DNA of 64,000 bases from Micromonospora costi (lineage in GTDB: Bacteria; Actinomycetota; Actinomycetes; Mycobacteriales; Micromonosporaceae), in the NCBI RefSeq assembly GCF_003626655.1, contig NZ_RBAN01000002.1:1-64000 (forward strand). The letters are read 5' to 3'. The position numbers were made by a program, and so were the translations under genes. The notes below the pieces were generated by a model that had not been told where the DNA came from, ran no database searches, and worked only from the letters and a program-made list of their open reading frames with translations. Positions 8,207 through 17,222 of the stretch are shown here, in pieces (the first letter of the stretch is position 1; each line of letters begins with the position of its first letter).

Positions 8207-9469
8207 TCAAGATGCGTCGAGGGTCTGCTGGCGCATCGGGGAGCGCAGGATCGGCACCCACACGAACGCGAGCGCGGCGCAGGCAACCCCGGTGGCCGCG
8301 CGCGGGCCGGCGTAGTCGCCGACGAATGCCGCCGTCGCCGCGCCGAGTGTGAGCGCGCCACTGAACATCACGCGCAGGGTGCCGTTGACGCGTCCCAGGA
8401 GGCGTGACGGCGTGACGTGCTGGCGGAACGACATCAGGACCACGCTGTCGAAGCCGACTTTGAAGATCACCAGTGCCCACGCGGACGCGGCGACCAGCCC
8501 AGGAACGGGTTGACCGACGAGCGGCAGCACGAGCGAGGCGGGGGTGATGGCCAGCCCGATGGCAAGCACCGATCGGCCGGCGCCGAGGACCCTGGACAAC
8601 CGCTCCCCGCAGAAGGCCCCGAGCAGGCCACCGACTCCACCGGCACCGAGGAAGAGGCCCAGTTGGCTTTCCGACCAGTGCAGTTGCTGAACCAGTAGCA
8701 GCGGCAGCATCGCGACCGTGCCTGCCGTCGCGAAGTTCACGAGGGCGCCGGCGACGGCGATCGCACGTAGGGTGTGGTTGCGCCGGACGAACGACAGGCC
8801 CTCCCGTACCTCGGCGACTAGCGAGCGCCGTACGGCGCCGACCCGGGGCGGCTCGGGCCGCTCGACGCGGCGGATCCACAGCGCCGACCACAAGTAGCCC
8901 AGTGCCGTCGCGACCAGAACTGCCGCCGCAGTCGACAGGCCGATCAGCCAGCCGGCCAGCGCGGGGCCGCCGATCAAGGCCATCTGGTCCACGATGCCGA
9001 GCCGCCCGTTGGCCGCGACCAGGCGCCTCTGGTTCCCAGGCCCGACAAGGTCCGGCAGGTGGCTCTGCATCGCGACGTCGAAGAAGACGGTCGCGACGCC
9101 GTTGAGGAACACCACCACCCAGAGTTGGGTCATGGTCAGAGCGGAAGCTGCGGCGGCGATTGGTACGGAGCCGATCAGCACGAACCGCGCCAGGTCCATG
9201 GCGATCATGATCGGGCGACGAGCAACCCGGTCGAGCCACGCGCCCGCTGGTAGCCCAAGCAGCAGAAAGGGGGCAGTGCCGACAGCGGCAAGCGCACCCG
9301 CCGCGCCCGGGCCAGCGCCGAGCGACGTAATCGCGACGAGCGGAACGGCCACCTTGGCGATGTTGAAGCCCCATTTCGCGGCTACGGCGGCGACGAGGTA
9401 ACGAGCGAAGTCACGGGGCAGGGCGGGCGCGGCGTCGTGCCCACGACGAGAGGCGTGCTGGATCGACAT
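8207..9469 (-). CDS. Major facilitator superfamily exporter
   Basis: A 420-residue membrane protein with about 12 hydrophobic segments. The MFS loop motif after the second segment appears as GLPAGAWLDRVARRP. It resembles actinobacterial MFS drug-efflux proteins of the enterobactin/macrolide exporter type. The ATG at 9467-9469 gives a short polar N terminus (MSIQHASRRG) before the first segment. It is transcribed divergently from an ArsR-like regulator about 75 bases away, the usual arrangement of an exporter and its regulator. The substrate is unknown. Confidence 0.88.
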   Translation of the reverse strand: MSIQHASRRGHDAAPALPRDFARYLVAAVAAKWGFNIAKVAVPLVAITSLGAGPGAAGALAAVGTAPFLLLGLPAGAWLDRVARRPIMIAMDLARFVLIGSVPIAAAASALTMTQLWVVVFLNGVATVFFDVAMQSHLPDLVGPGNQRRLVAANGRLGIVDQMALIGGPALAGWLIGLSTAAAVLVATALGYLWSALWIRRVERPEPPRVGAVRRSLVAEVREGLSFVRRNHTLRAIAVAGALVNFATAGTVAMLPLLLVQQLHWSESQLGLFLGAGGVGGLLGAFCGERLSRVLGAGRSVLAIGLAITPASLVLPLVGQPVPGLVAASAWALVIFKVGFDSVVLMSFRQHVTPSRLLGRVNGTLRVMFSGALTLGAATAAFVGDYAGPRAATGVACAALAFVWVPILRSPMRQQTLDAS

Positions 9470-9544
9470 GGCCGAACCTTCGGCGCCAGCCGCTGCCGGG
9501 CGCCAACGATTCAGACTACGGTGAATCCTCATGAGGTCGGTCTG

Positions 9545-10510
9545 ATGCTGAAGATGTCGTTGTCCCTGGCCGATCTCGCCAGTGTCAGGTTCGCCATCTC
9601 TCCCGCCTGGGAGGTTGTGGCGAGTCTGCGCGTACTGCGCGATCCCGGTGCGCACGCCGTACACCTGCCGTGGGTGATCCGGCACCGGGCCACGGTGCTG
9701 GCCTCCCCGCAGCTGCGTGAGCTGCGGGACCTGATCATCGCGCCGGAGCGGCACCTGCCGGGCTTCCTGGCCCCGGCGCCGCTCTCACCCGTCGCCGAGC
9801 CCGAGGCGGAGTTCGCCGCGGTGCGGGAGACGCCGGCGGCGGTGGTACGCGAGGAACTCGCGGCGGTGTACGGCGACCGGCTGCCGGCCTCACTGTCGGA
9901 CCTGCGTCGCGCGCCGCGCCGTAACCTGCCGCTGATCGTCAACCAGATGCGGACCTACTGGGGTCTGACGCTGGCGCCGTACTGGGAGCGGATCCGGGGG
10001 ATTCTGGAAGGCGACGTGATGTTTCGGGCGCGGCGGCTGGCGGACGCCGGCCCCCACCGGATGTTCCCCGAGCTCGATCCCGCGGTCTCGTGGTCGGACG
10101 ACGTCCTGTCGGTCGACCGGCCCAATCTGGACCGGGACTACGAACTCGGCGGCCGGGGCCTAGTGCTCGTACCGTCGCTGTTCGCGTGGCCGAACGTCTT
10201 CGTCAAGGCGTCCGAGCCCTGGGCTCCGGTGCTGCGATATCCCACGCGGGGCGTGGGCTCGATGTGGCAAGCCCCTTCACCCGCGCCCGAGCTCGCCCCG
10301 GTGATCGGTCAGGCTCGCGCGGCCCTGCTGGTCGAGCTGGCGACCGCGTCGACCACGACGTCGCTGGCCCGCCGCACCGGACTGACCCCGAGCGGAGTCT
10401 CGGCCCACCTCGCGCGGCTCGTGACCGCCGGCCTGGTCACCCGGCAGCGAGCCGGGCGTCTCGTCTACTACATGCGCACCCCGCGCGGCGACGCGCTCCT
10501 CGGCGACTGA
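9545..10510 (+). CDS. ArsR-type winged-helix regulator (DUF5937-like N-terminal domain)
   Basis: A 321-residue transcription regulator. The first 230 residues form a ligand-side domain starting LADLASVRFAISPAWEVVASL, characteristic of a large actinobacterial ArsR-related family. The C-terminal 70 residues are the winged helix, with recognition-helix region SLARRTGLTPSGVSAHLARL and wing RQRAGRLVYY. The ATG at 9545 is preceded by GAGG at 8 bases. Divergent placement against the MFS exporter at 8207-9469 suggests that it represses that gene and itself from the shared 75-base promoter region. Confidence 0.87.
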   Translation: MLKMSLSLADLASVRFAISPAWEVVASLRVLRDPGAHAVHLPWVIRHRATVLASPQLRELRDLIIAPERHLPGFLAPAPLSPVAEPEAEFAAVRETPAAVVREELAAVYGDRLPASLSDLRRAPRRNLPLIVNQMRTYWGLTLAPYWERIRGILEGDVMFRARRLADAGPHRMFPELDPAVSWSDDVLSVDRPNLDRDYELGGRGLVLVPSLFAWPNVFVKASEPWAPVLRYPTRGVGSMWQAPSPAPELAPVIGQARAALLVELATASTTTSLARRTGLTPSGVSAHLARLVTAGLVTRQRAGRLVYYMRTPRGDALLGD

Positions 10511-10771
10511 TCCGGCTGACACACGAGCGACGGCCGCCAAGGCGATCTCGTCCAACCCCGCGTCCGAAAGCCGACCGGGTGCCCACGACGCAGCCAGCGG
10601 GACGCTCGCCGCCATGGTCGAGCATCCGCTCATCAGCACGTCCGGGGTGCCGGCGGCCGTCACCGAAGTCACCGTCGGCGACGAGCGTTTTGCGGCATGA
10701 GCGGGACGTTAGGCAGAAACCCAGACGGACTCCCCGACGGCGCGTCACCCAACACGTCCGAACCTTCGTGT

Positions 10772-11617
10772 TCAGAGCTGTAGCGGCTGGGTGCCGAGGA
10801 CGGCGGCGAGGGCCAGGCGGTCGGCGTCCTCGGTGCCGGGCTCGGCGGTGTAGACGCTGATGCGCAGGTCGCCCAGGGCGACTAGCAGCGTGTCGCAGTC
10901 GAGGGTGATCGGGCCGACCGCCGGATGGTCGATGGTCTTGCGCCGGGACGGGTCGGGCAGGGACGGCGGGGCTTCGGCGTCCCAGAGTTCGGCGAACCGC
11001 GGGCTGCCGGCGGCCAGGTCGGCGACCAGGCGCCGCAGCGCGCGGTCGGCGGGGTAGCGCGACGCGGTGAGGCGCAGGTCGGCCACGAGCCGGGCCTCGT
11101 GTTCGGCCTGTTCCCGCGGGGTGTGCACGACCCGCGAGGGCAGCCGGGTGACGTTGCGCCAGACGGCGTTGCGTTCCAGCCCGTGCCAGGTGGTCGTGTC
11201 GCCCATGAGCGCGTGGTACGGCGCGTTGGCAAGCACGAGCGTCCAGCTGGCGTCGTAGACGACCACCGGCGTGTCCGACAGCCGGTCGAGCAGCCGCTGC
11301 ACGCTCGGGGTGACCCGCGACGGCACGACGTCCGGGCCGGGCGCGGCGTGCCCGGCCAGCCGGTAGAGCAGGCCACGGTCGGTGTCGGCCAGGCGCAGCG
11401 CGCGGGCCAGCGACTCCACGACCTGCGTCGACGGCGCCCTCGCGCGTCCCTGCTCGAGGCGGGTCAGGTAGTCGGCCGAGATGCCGGCGAGCGCGGCCAG
11501 TTCTTCGCGGCGCAACCCCCTGGCCCGGCGCCGCCGGCCTGCCGGGACACCGACGGCCTCGGGTGCCACCCGGTCGCGCCAGCGGCGCACCGTCCGGCCG
11601 AACTCCCATGCTTCCAT
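10772..11617 (-). CDS. XRE-family regulator with MmyB-like ligand domain
   Basis: A 281-residue regulator. The N-terminal XRE helix-turn-helix covers residues 32-90 (GLRREELAALAGISADYLTR, then a Gln-Gly-Arg motif and VVESLARALRLADTD). The C-terminal MmyB-like PAS domain begins near residue 105 (LSDTPVVVYDASWTLVLAN). In other actinomycetes such proteins sit divergently from short-chain dehydrogenases, as here (SDR at 11720-12694), and probably control them. The ATG at 11615-11617 starts MEAWEFGRTVRRWR, typical for the family. Confidence 0.9.
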   Translation of the reverse strand: MEAWEFGRTVRRWRDRVAPEAVGVPAGRRRRARGLRREELAALAGISADYLTRLEQGRARAPSTQVVESLARALRLADTDRGLLYRLAGHAAPGPDVVPSRVTPSVQRLLDRLSDTPVVVYDASWTLVLANAPYHALMGDTTTWHGLERNAVWRNVTRLPSRVVHTPREQAEHEARLVADLRLTASRYPADRALRRLVADLAAGSPRFAELWDAEAPPSLPDPSRRKTIDHPAVGPITLDCDTLLVALGDLRISVYTAEPGTEDADRLALAAVLGTQPLQL

Positions 11618-11719
11618 GCGGTCGATGCTGCACGAGTCTGCACCGGTTGTCCTGGTCCTGGCAGTCCTACGAAAACCGGACGACTGGCCGCGACCCGGTC
11701 GTGCTCGGAGGCTGGAGCC

Positions 11720-12694
11720 ATGACCGAAGGCGGAACCGTCCTCATCACCGGCCCCACGCGCAACTTGGGCCGCCACGCCGTGCTGGCCATGGCCGCCCGC
11801 CCGGACGGGCAGCGACCCGACCTGCTGCTCGTCGGCCGCGCCGGGCGCGACCTGACCGCGGTCGCCGACGAAACTCGTGCCCTCGGGGCCCGCGTTCACG
11901 AGATCGGCTGCGACCTGGCGAGCCTGGCCGACGTCCGTGCCGCTGCGGTCACCGCCCGCGGCCTGATTGCTGACGGCGCCGTCCGTCCGCTGCGCGCGCT
12001 GGTCGCCAACGCCGGCAGCATGTCAGCCGACACCCGGCGGGTCTCGGCCGACGGCTACGAGCTGACCTTCGCCGTCAACCACCTCGCCCACGCGCAGCTC
12101 ATCGGCGACCTGCTCAGCTCGTTCACCGCGCCGGCGCGGGTCGTGCTGATCGGCTCGAACACCTACCACGCCAACTTCTGGCGCAGGGTGCTGCACGTGG
12201 CCGAGGCCGAGTGGGCCGACCCCGTCGAGCTCGCCCGCCCGGCCGGTGGCGAGCGAACGCCGGGCATGAAGGCCTCCGGCGTCGCCTACTCCAACTCCAA
12301 GCTCGCGATCCTCTACTACGCCCATGAGCTGCAGCGTCACGCCGGCCCGGGGATCAACGTGTCCGTGTTCGAGCCGGGCTGGATGCCCGGCACCGCGCTG
12401 GGCCGGGGCGCCCCCGCGGCGCTCCAGGCGATGAGCCGCGCCCTGGGCCGGCTTCCCGGCGTCTCGACGCCGCGGCGCTCGGGGCCGCTACTGGCCGCGA
12501 TGGCCCTCGACAGTCACTGGGCGCACCTGCGTGACGGCGCGTTCGTGGTGAAGACCAAGCTGACCGAGGTCCAGCCAGTCGCCCACGACCGCGGCCGGGA
12601 GCGACGCCTGTGGGAGGCGACCGCCGAGCTGTTGGAACGCGCAGGCGCGTCGCGTACCCCGGAATGCTGTTCGCGGTCAGATCAGCGCTCCTGA
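11720..12694 (+). CDS. Short-chain dehydrogenase/reductase
   Basis: A 324-residue SDR oxidoreductase with a Rossmann fold. The cofactor loop reads VLITGPTRNLGRHA (residues 7-20) and the NAG motif is LVANAG. The active site has Tyr and Lys four residues apart (AYSNSKLAILYYA). The loop is close to the TGxxxGxG pattern with replacements, as in the retinol-dehydrogenase/protochlorophyllide-reductase-like subgroup. The start lies downstream of GGAG at 11714. It is divergent from the XRE regulator at 10772-11617, which is its likely controller. The substrate is unknown. Confidence 0.9.
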   Translation: MTEGGTVLITGPTRNLGRHAVLAMAARPDGQRPDLLLVGRAGRDLTAVADETRALGARVHEIGCDLASLADVRAAAVTARGLIADGAVRPLRALVANAGSMSADTRRVSADGYELTFAVNHLAHAQLIGDLLSSFTAPARVVLIGSNTYHANFWRRVLHVAEAEWADPVELARPAGGERTPGMKASGVAYSNSKLAILYYAHELQRHAGPGINVSVFEPGWMPGTALGRGAPAALQAMSRALGRLPGVSTPRRSGPLLAAMALDSHWAHLRDGAFVVKTKLTEVQPVAHDRGRERRLWEATAELLERAGASRTPECCSRSDQRS

Positions 12695-12742
12695 TCTTGC
12701 AGGCCGCATCGATGGCCGCCGCAGGATACCGGCTGTGCGAAG

Positions 12743-13315
12743 ATGGCGCCGATGGCTCGTACACAGCTCTACCTCGTCCGCCACGCCGAACAGGATCCGA
12801 CCGCGCCTGACGGAGGTCTTTCGCAGCTCGGTCGAGTGCAGGCGGACCGGCTCGGACGGCGGCTGAGCGCGGTGCATTTCTCAGCCATCCACCACAGCTC
12901 ACTGGTCCGGGCGGCCCAGACCGCCGACGTCATCGCACGCCATCTGCCGCATGTCCCGAGACACCCCTGCGACTTCGCCGCAGACCGAACGCCGGTGCCG
13001 TCCTCGGCGCAGCGAGGGCAATACCCCGACCGGTGGCTTGCCTGGCTTAACGACGTGCCCGACGACGAGCGCGACGAGGACGCGACCGCCCTGCGGGCCG
13101 CCGTGGAGCACTTCAGTGCCGTCGGCTCGGAGGACCGGTGTGAACTGCTGATCACGCACAACTTCGTGATCGCTTGGTTCGTGCGTCACATGCTCGACGC
13201 CCCGGTTTGGCGTTGGATCGGCCTCAACCAGGCCAACTGCGGAATCACCGTCGCACGATGGGATTCCGATCGGCCTCCCACCCTGGTCAGCTTCAACGAC
13301 ACCGGGCACCTGTAG
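12743..13315 (+). CDS. Histidine phosphatase superfamily protein
   Basis: A 190-residue phosphoglycerate-mutase-like phosphatase. The catalytic RHA motif (LYLVRHAEQD) is near residue 10, where the His is phosphorylated, and the second catalytic His lies in LLITHNF near residue 137. HHSSLVRAAQTADVIA is the conserved substrate-side helix. Two ATG starts three codons apart (12743, 12752) are both plausible, with no strong ribosome binding site. It probably dephosphorylates a small molecule or phosphoprotein in the cytosol. It appears to stand alone. Confidence 0.88.
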   Translation: MAPMARTQLYLVRHAEQDPTAPDGGLSQLGRVQADRLGRRLSAVHFSAIHHSSLVRAAQTADVIARHLPHVPRHPCDFAADRTPVPSSAQRGQYPDRWLAWLNDVPDDERDEDATALRAAVEHFSAVGSEDRCELLITHNFVIAWFVRHMLDAPVWRWIGLNQANCGITVARWDSDRPPTLVSFNDTGHL

Positions 13316-13320
13316 CAGCA

Positions 13321-13443
13321 AGCCATCCGCTCATCGGCTACTTCGCCATCGCCGAGGCGCTCACCCGCGACGGCATTCCGTCGCCGTCAGCCGCCGATCC
13401 CGCCCGCAACCCGCCGCCCGGTTCTCCGGTACGGGTCCGGACA
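13321..13443 (+). pseudogene. Fragment of a serine recombinase
   Basis: About 40 codons in one plus-strand frame include AEALTRDGIPSPSAADPARN, the linker typical of large actinobacterial serine recombinases just before the recombinase domain. Neither the catalytic N-terminal domain nor the zinc ribbon is present. It is a different subfamily from the recombinase at 52880-54925. Confidence 0.6.
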
Positions 13444-13644
13444 TGAGGAAGACCAGTGCGGTGGCCTGGGGCAGGCAAGCCTGGATGATGATCCTCACGA
13501 TGGCTGGAATCCATTCGTCATCACGCAAGCCACATTCGAAGACGCGTGGGAACTCCGCTGGCGGCTAGCCCGAACCCTGATGACAGCGCGCCTCGCGGCT
13601 AGATCCGGATGCCGGTTCGGGCGCTGTCGGTGACTCCTGTCGGG

Positions 13645-14532
13645 TCAGGAACAGTCGAATCGGTGGTCGTGCGGACGCGCTGGACATGATGTGCAGACGA
13701 AGATGTAGACGCCGCCGGCGTCGCCGAGCATCAATCCGGCCGGGTTCTGAAGCGACCGCCACGGATGGTCATCCGGGCTATCGAAGCCCCAGCCGATCAT
13801 TGCCGGCCGGTCCTCCAACGGGACCCAACGTCGCTCGTCGCCCCGGCTGAACTCCCAGCTGGCGATGGTGAGCAGATGCTCCATCCGAACCCCGCACATG
13901 CACACCGGCCAGTCAGGCGACTGCGTCCAGCCGGGGTAGCCGCCGACCTTGATCCCAGAGGCGACCGCCAAGTCGGTGTCGTACTCCCAGCCGTGGTCAG
14001 CCTCGACCCGGCGCGCCGCTTGCTGGATCTGGGACCGCACCTCACGCGGCAGGTCGTACGACGGGTACTCGACCACCCGCTCGGGATCGACGACGCACGC
14101 GTCGGGCACATACCACGCTTCGGCGTCCTCGTGTGGCGGGGGCATCGCCGCCAGTCGGGGTCCGATCGCTGATCGTCGCCGCCAGCGCAAGCGCGGAAGC
14201 GGAGCACTCCAGGGATCATGGTCAAAGGGGCACCACAGCACCTGCAGCACGTCCGAGCCCTCTGGGAATGGCAGCTCGGGCACATCGTCGGCGAGCAGTT
14301 GCAGGACCGGCACGAGTGGCACCCCAGCCTCGGCGGGATGATCGTCCAGACCTTCACCGTCACAGGTTGGCCAGGGCTCGTTCGCCGGCCACAGCAGCGG
14401 CCCGCCCACGGAGCTCTGCTCGACCGACGGCGAGCCCTTACGTGGATGCAGCCGGATGGTCGTCCGCGCAAACGCACGCAACTGCGGGAAGACCGCGTCC
14501 ATATCGATCGAAGCCAGCGGGGTGGTATGCAC
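13645..14532 (-). CDS. DUF1963-family protein
   Basis: A 295-residue protein of the YwqG/DUF1963 family. It contains GGPLLWPANEPWPTC near the N terminus, VPVLQLLADDVPELPFPEG, a central WCPFDHDPW, HLLTIASWEF towards the end, and a C-terminal pair of Cys (FVCTSCP) that may bind metal. The family's function is unknown. The annotated start is a GTG at 14532; an ATG eleven codons inside is possible, and neither has a clear ribosome binding site. It is a single gene. Confidence 0.82.
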   Translation of the reverse strand: MHTTPLASIDMDAVFPQLRAFARTTIRLHPRKGSPSVEQSSVGGPLLWPANEPWPTCDGEGLDDHPAEAGVPLVPVLQLLADDVPELPFPEGSDVLQVLWCPFDHDPWSAPLPRLRWRRRSAIGPRLAAMPPPHEDAEAWYVPDACVVDPERVVEYPSYDLPREVRSQIQQAARRVEADHGWEYDTDLAVASGIKVGGYPGWTQSPDWPVCMCGVRMEHLLTIASWEFSRGDERRWVPLEDRPAMIGWGFDSPDDHPWRSLQNPAGLMLGDAGGVYIFVCTSCPARPHDHRFDCS

Positions 14533-14655
14533 GGCCGAGATCGTACGGGCAAGCAGCGCCCCGTCTCTCAGAACGCCTCGCTGGCAAGCGCGATCGGCGG
14601 CAGATCCGGATGGCGCCGGACGGCGAACAACATGTGCTCTGGCACACTCAGCGGC

Positions 14656-14838
14656 GTGTTGACCACCCTCACCCTGCGAAACGTCGGCACCGCCGCCATC
14701 GTCGTTGGACTACTCGTCGCCGTCCTTACCCTCGGCACCGCCACCGACCGTCCATTCATCCTGGCTGGGCTCCTCGTCCTCGTCGGTACCGGCCTACGGT
14801 TGGAGGCTGCCGTCCGCGCCCGAGGCACACACCTTTAG
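14656..14838 (+). CDS. Small two-helix membrane protein
   Basis: A 60-residue protein starting at GTG with two hydrophobic helices (AAIVVGLLVAVLTLG and ILAGLLVLVGTGL) and a basic tail. I do not recognise a family. It lies divergent from the DUF1963 gene. Hydrophobic periodicity supports a real gene, but length and a missing ribosome binding site keep confidence moderate. Confidence 0.5.
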   Translation: MLTTLTLRNVGTAAIVVGLLVAVLTLGTATDRPFILAGLLVLVGTGLRLEAAVRARGTHL

Positions 14839-15156
14839 GGCACCAGCCACTGATCTTCACAGCACTGCACGCCGTATCTCCAAGTAGGCGCGACCGATGC
14901 GGCCAGATCACACGACTCCACGCCGGGACGCCGCCGCCCGTCCGCTACGTACCATGACGCCGGATTGGGCGGTTGTTCTGCGGTGCGTCGGGCGGAACGC
15001 CGCCTTCGTAGACGGGCACCAGCAAGGAGCCGCTGACCAGGCCTCCAATCGCCCAGTTTCCCGGCAGCCACGGGAAGTCGCTGAGTCCCGCGCGAACGTC
15101 CTGAGACGACGCGTCGCCGTGACAGTGGAGGTCACTGCCACGGCGATGCTCTGGCG
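14839..15156. other. Intergenic region, nothing recognised
   Basis: About 320 bases. Short frames on both strands lack motifs. It separates a small membrane-protein gene from a block of pseudogenes. Confidence 0.4.
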
Positions 15157-15402
15157 TCAGTCGCGGATCGACTCGCTCAGCACCCGACCCTGCGCGCCCG
15201 ACGGCGGCTGGATGCCGAGCAGCGCGGCGATCGTCGGGGCAATGTCGACATGGTGCGGGTCGACGGGGTGCACACCGGGCAGGACGCCGGCGCCGGAGAG
15301 CACCAGCGGGATGTGCAACTCGGTCCTGGCGCCGCGACGGCCGGCGACGCCGCCCGCCGGGTCGCCGCCGATCGACCAGCCGGTCTCCGGCTCGATGACG
15401 AG
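15157..15402 (-). pseudogene. C-terminal fragment of an alkaline phosphatase/phosphodiesterase-like protein
   Basis: An 81-codon minus-strand frame ends normally at 15157 and contains LHIPLVLSGAGVLPG, VDIAPTIAALLGIQPP and GRVLSES. This is the classic C terminus of type I phosphodiesterase/nucleotide pyrophosphatase and related alkaline-phosphatase-superfamily enzymes. No start and no catalytic domain are present. Its 5' side is joined directly to an HNH-nuclease remnant at a TAG codon (15403-15405), so it cannot encode an active enzyme. Confidence 0.7.
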
Positions 15403-15633
15403 CTAACCGGTGGAGTCGACAGCGATGTAGCCAGCCTCGAAGAGGGCGTCGCACCCGAACAGGCATGGCGGCATGGCGAGTGGTCGAGGTCGCGTGCTTC
15501 CTGTTCCGTGCAGGCGGCGCGCCTCCTTGATGTGGCCGGCGCGGAGAAAACGAACGGGATACGTCTGACCGCAGATGGCGCAGTCGGCGTTGGCGGCTGA
15601 TCCGAAGAGGGGTTGGCGCAGCAGGGCTTGTTC
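15403..15633 (-). pseudogene. HNH endonuclease remnant with two compensating frameshifts
   Basis: The minus strand reads QALLRQPLFG, CAICGQTYPVRFLRAGHIKE, then LFGCDALFEAGYIAVDSTG and a TAG. This matches an HNH nuclease of the restriction-associated type with a CxxC pair and GCD motif. About 13 codons in the middle make sense only in a neighbouring frame (AACTEQEARDLDH), after which the first frame resumes. The gene therefore carries two compensating frameshifts. The 5' end is missing, and the 3' end runs into a phosphatase tail. Confidence 0.7.
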
Positions 15634-15703
15634 ACCGCGGTGAGTGGCTACAGCTGGCGGGCGGCACCGGCTCTAAGACCCTCGCGGATCGCGGCATGAG
15701 CGA

Positions 15704-16084
15704 TCATCCGGGCACCTCAACCCAGCGGGCGGCCGCGTCGAAGGTTTCCGACGGGGTGGCGTTGAATGCGATCGCTGCGTCGGGCGCGTGTCGCCGCACC
15801 AGATTGACCACCAGCTCGAACAGTTCCGGCTGATTGCGCACCCCGCCACCAATGACCACGCACTCCCAAGGCTGGGCGCAAAGGGCAGTGGTGACGACCG
15901 CCTCCACATCGTCGCTGCCGTCGAGGCCGAACAGGCAGAACACAGCCGCCACGCCGTGTTCGACGAATCGGGCCCTCCCGACTTCGATGCCGTCTGCGAC
16001 TGGCTTGGGGTCCCATGGCCCCGGCACCCGATACGGATCCAGCCCGATCACCAGCACGCGGGGCGTGGGGGCCGTTGTGTCCAC
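15704..16084 (-). CDS. Conserved hypothetical protein
   Basis: A 126-residue soluble protein, not assigned to a named family. It begins with a beta-strand/loop PRVLVIGLDPYRVPGPWDP, has GVAAVFCLFGLDGSDDVEAV centrally and ends in a helix-strand NLVRRHAPDAAIAFN. The alternation of strands and helices suggests a small Rossmann-like alpha/beta fold. The start is a GTG at 16082-16084. It is probably a single gene, bounded by pseudogene debris on its 3' side. No function can be proposed. Confidence 0.65.
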   Translation of the reverse strand: MDTTAPTPRVLVIGLDPYRVPGPWDPKPVADGIEVGRARFVEHGVAAVFCLFGLDGSDDVEAVVTTALCAQPWECVVIGGGVRNQPELFELVVNLVRRHAPDAAIAFNATPSETFDAAARWVEVPG

Positions 16085-16387
16085 TGTTGAAGACTACGTC
16101 GCGGGGTGCATGGTCATTGGCATGTCCGCACGCCGATCAGCCAAGCAAAGCCGTCACGTAGCGTAGCCATCGGATCGCGGCAGAAGCGGACACCGCTGGC
16201 GTGCGCCGACCCAGCCGACGATCCCGTGGATCTTTTTCTTGGGATGGTGTCGGATCCGGGCCGAGTCGTTCGTAGAACGGGCGGGAGGCGGAGAGGTCTG
16301 CCCGGTCCCGAAACAGACGTGACGCTCAACCAGCTAGCAGGCGAGGGTGACATCCCATCGGGTCCTACGTGCACCGGAGGTAGAGGC
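16085..16387. other. Intergenic region before the reductase gene
   Basis: About 300 bases with no supported gene. The last 20 bases provide the ribosome binding site (GGAGG, 16376-16380) of the gene at 16388. Confidence 0.5.
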
Positions 16388-16951
16388 ATGGCAAAGCTGA
16401 TCTACGTGACCAATGTGTCGGTTGACGGCTACATCGAGGACGAGAGTGGAGGCTTCGACTGGTTCCCGCGCGACGACGACGTGTTCACGTTCACCACCAA
16501 CCTCCTGCGGTCGGTCGGTACGTTCCTCTACGGGCGGCGCCTGTACGAGATGATGGCTGTCTGGGAAACCGACCCTGCTCTAGCCGCGCAGTCCGGCCTC
16601 ACGGCTGACTTCGCGAGCGCCTGGCAAGCGGCGAACAAGGTCGTCTACTCCACGACTCTCACCGCGGCGTCAACGGCCAGCACCAGCTTGGAGCGCCGTT
16701 TCGACCCCGCCGCCGTACACCAGCTGAAGGCCACGGACGACAGTGACATCACCGTTGGAGGCGCCAACCTGGCGGCGCAAGCCATGCGGGCTGGGCTGGT
16801 TGACGAGTGCCAGTTGTTCGTCTGGCCCACGGCCGTCGGAGGCGGCAAGCCGGGGCTGCCTACCGGCGTACGCACCGACTTCGCGCTCCTCGACGAGCGC
16901 CGGTTCCGAAACGGCGTCGTTCACCTCCGTTACCGTCTTCTCGGCCACTAA
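16388..16951 (+). CDS. Dihydrofolate reductase-like/RibD C-terminal domain protein
   Basis: A 187-residue reductase-fold protein. It has the N-terminal strand MAKLIYVTNVSVDGYIED, the FLYGRRLYEMM motif, and DITVGGANLAAQAMRAGLVDE near the C terminus, the NADPH-binding part of the RibD C-terminal/dihydrofolate-reductase-like family. Many actinomycete paralogues exist with unknown substrates; true folate or riboflavin function should not be assumed. The ATG has a GGAGG ribosome binding site 7 bases upstream. It is a single gene. Confidence 0.88.
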   Translation: MAKLIYVTNVSVDGYIEDESGGFDWFPRDDDVFTFTTNLLRSVGTFLYGRRLYEMMAVWETDPALAAQSGLTADFASAWQAANKVVYSTTLTAASTASTSLERRFDPAAVHQLKATDDSDITVGGANLAAQAMRAGLVDECQLFVWPTAVGGGKPGLPTGVRTDFALLDERRFRNGVVHLRYRLLGH

Positions 16952-17186
16952 CCAGGGTTACCACCCTGATCTGGGCGCTGCGGCCTGTGTGACGAGCGCC
17001 CGCCCACCGATCCGCCGCATGTGAGATCTGAGACCCATGAGCATTCGCGGGCTGTTCCCAAGCATCGGAGGACCATCGCATGACCCAGTGAACCCCTCTC
17101 GGCACAAGTGGACTTTTCGCTGCCCCGACAGCCATCGGCCGTGACGCCTTCGGGTCCGCCGAAGAGGTCACCAGCGCTCGTGGCCG

Positions 17187-17216
17187 GTTACTTGTGCGGC
17201 GACCGGGTGTTACGCT
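17187..17216 (+). promoter_or_regulatory. Leaderless-type promoter of the chrB operon
   Basis: A TACGCT -10 hexamer at 17211-17216 ends 6 bases before the ATG at 17223, and TTACTT sits 18 bases upstream as a weak -35. There is no ribosome binding site. This spacing is typical of leaderless transcripts in actinobacteria, starting at the A of ATG. Confidence 0.55.
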
Positions 17217-17222
17217 CGTTAC

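Noticed and set aside
10511..10771. Possible gene between the ArsR-like and XRE regulators
   Set aside because: Short frames only, with no motif or ribosome binding site; one isolated CTGACA here is within random expectation.
14218..14655. Longer upstream version of the small membrane protein frame
   Set aside because: The upstream codons are antisense to the DUF1963 gene and lack hydrophobic or conserved features.
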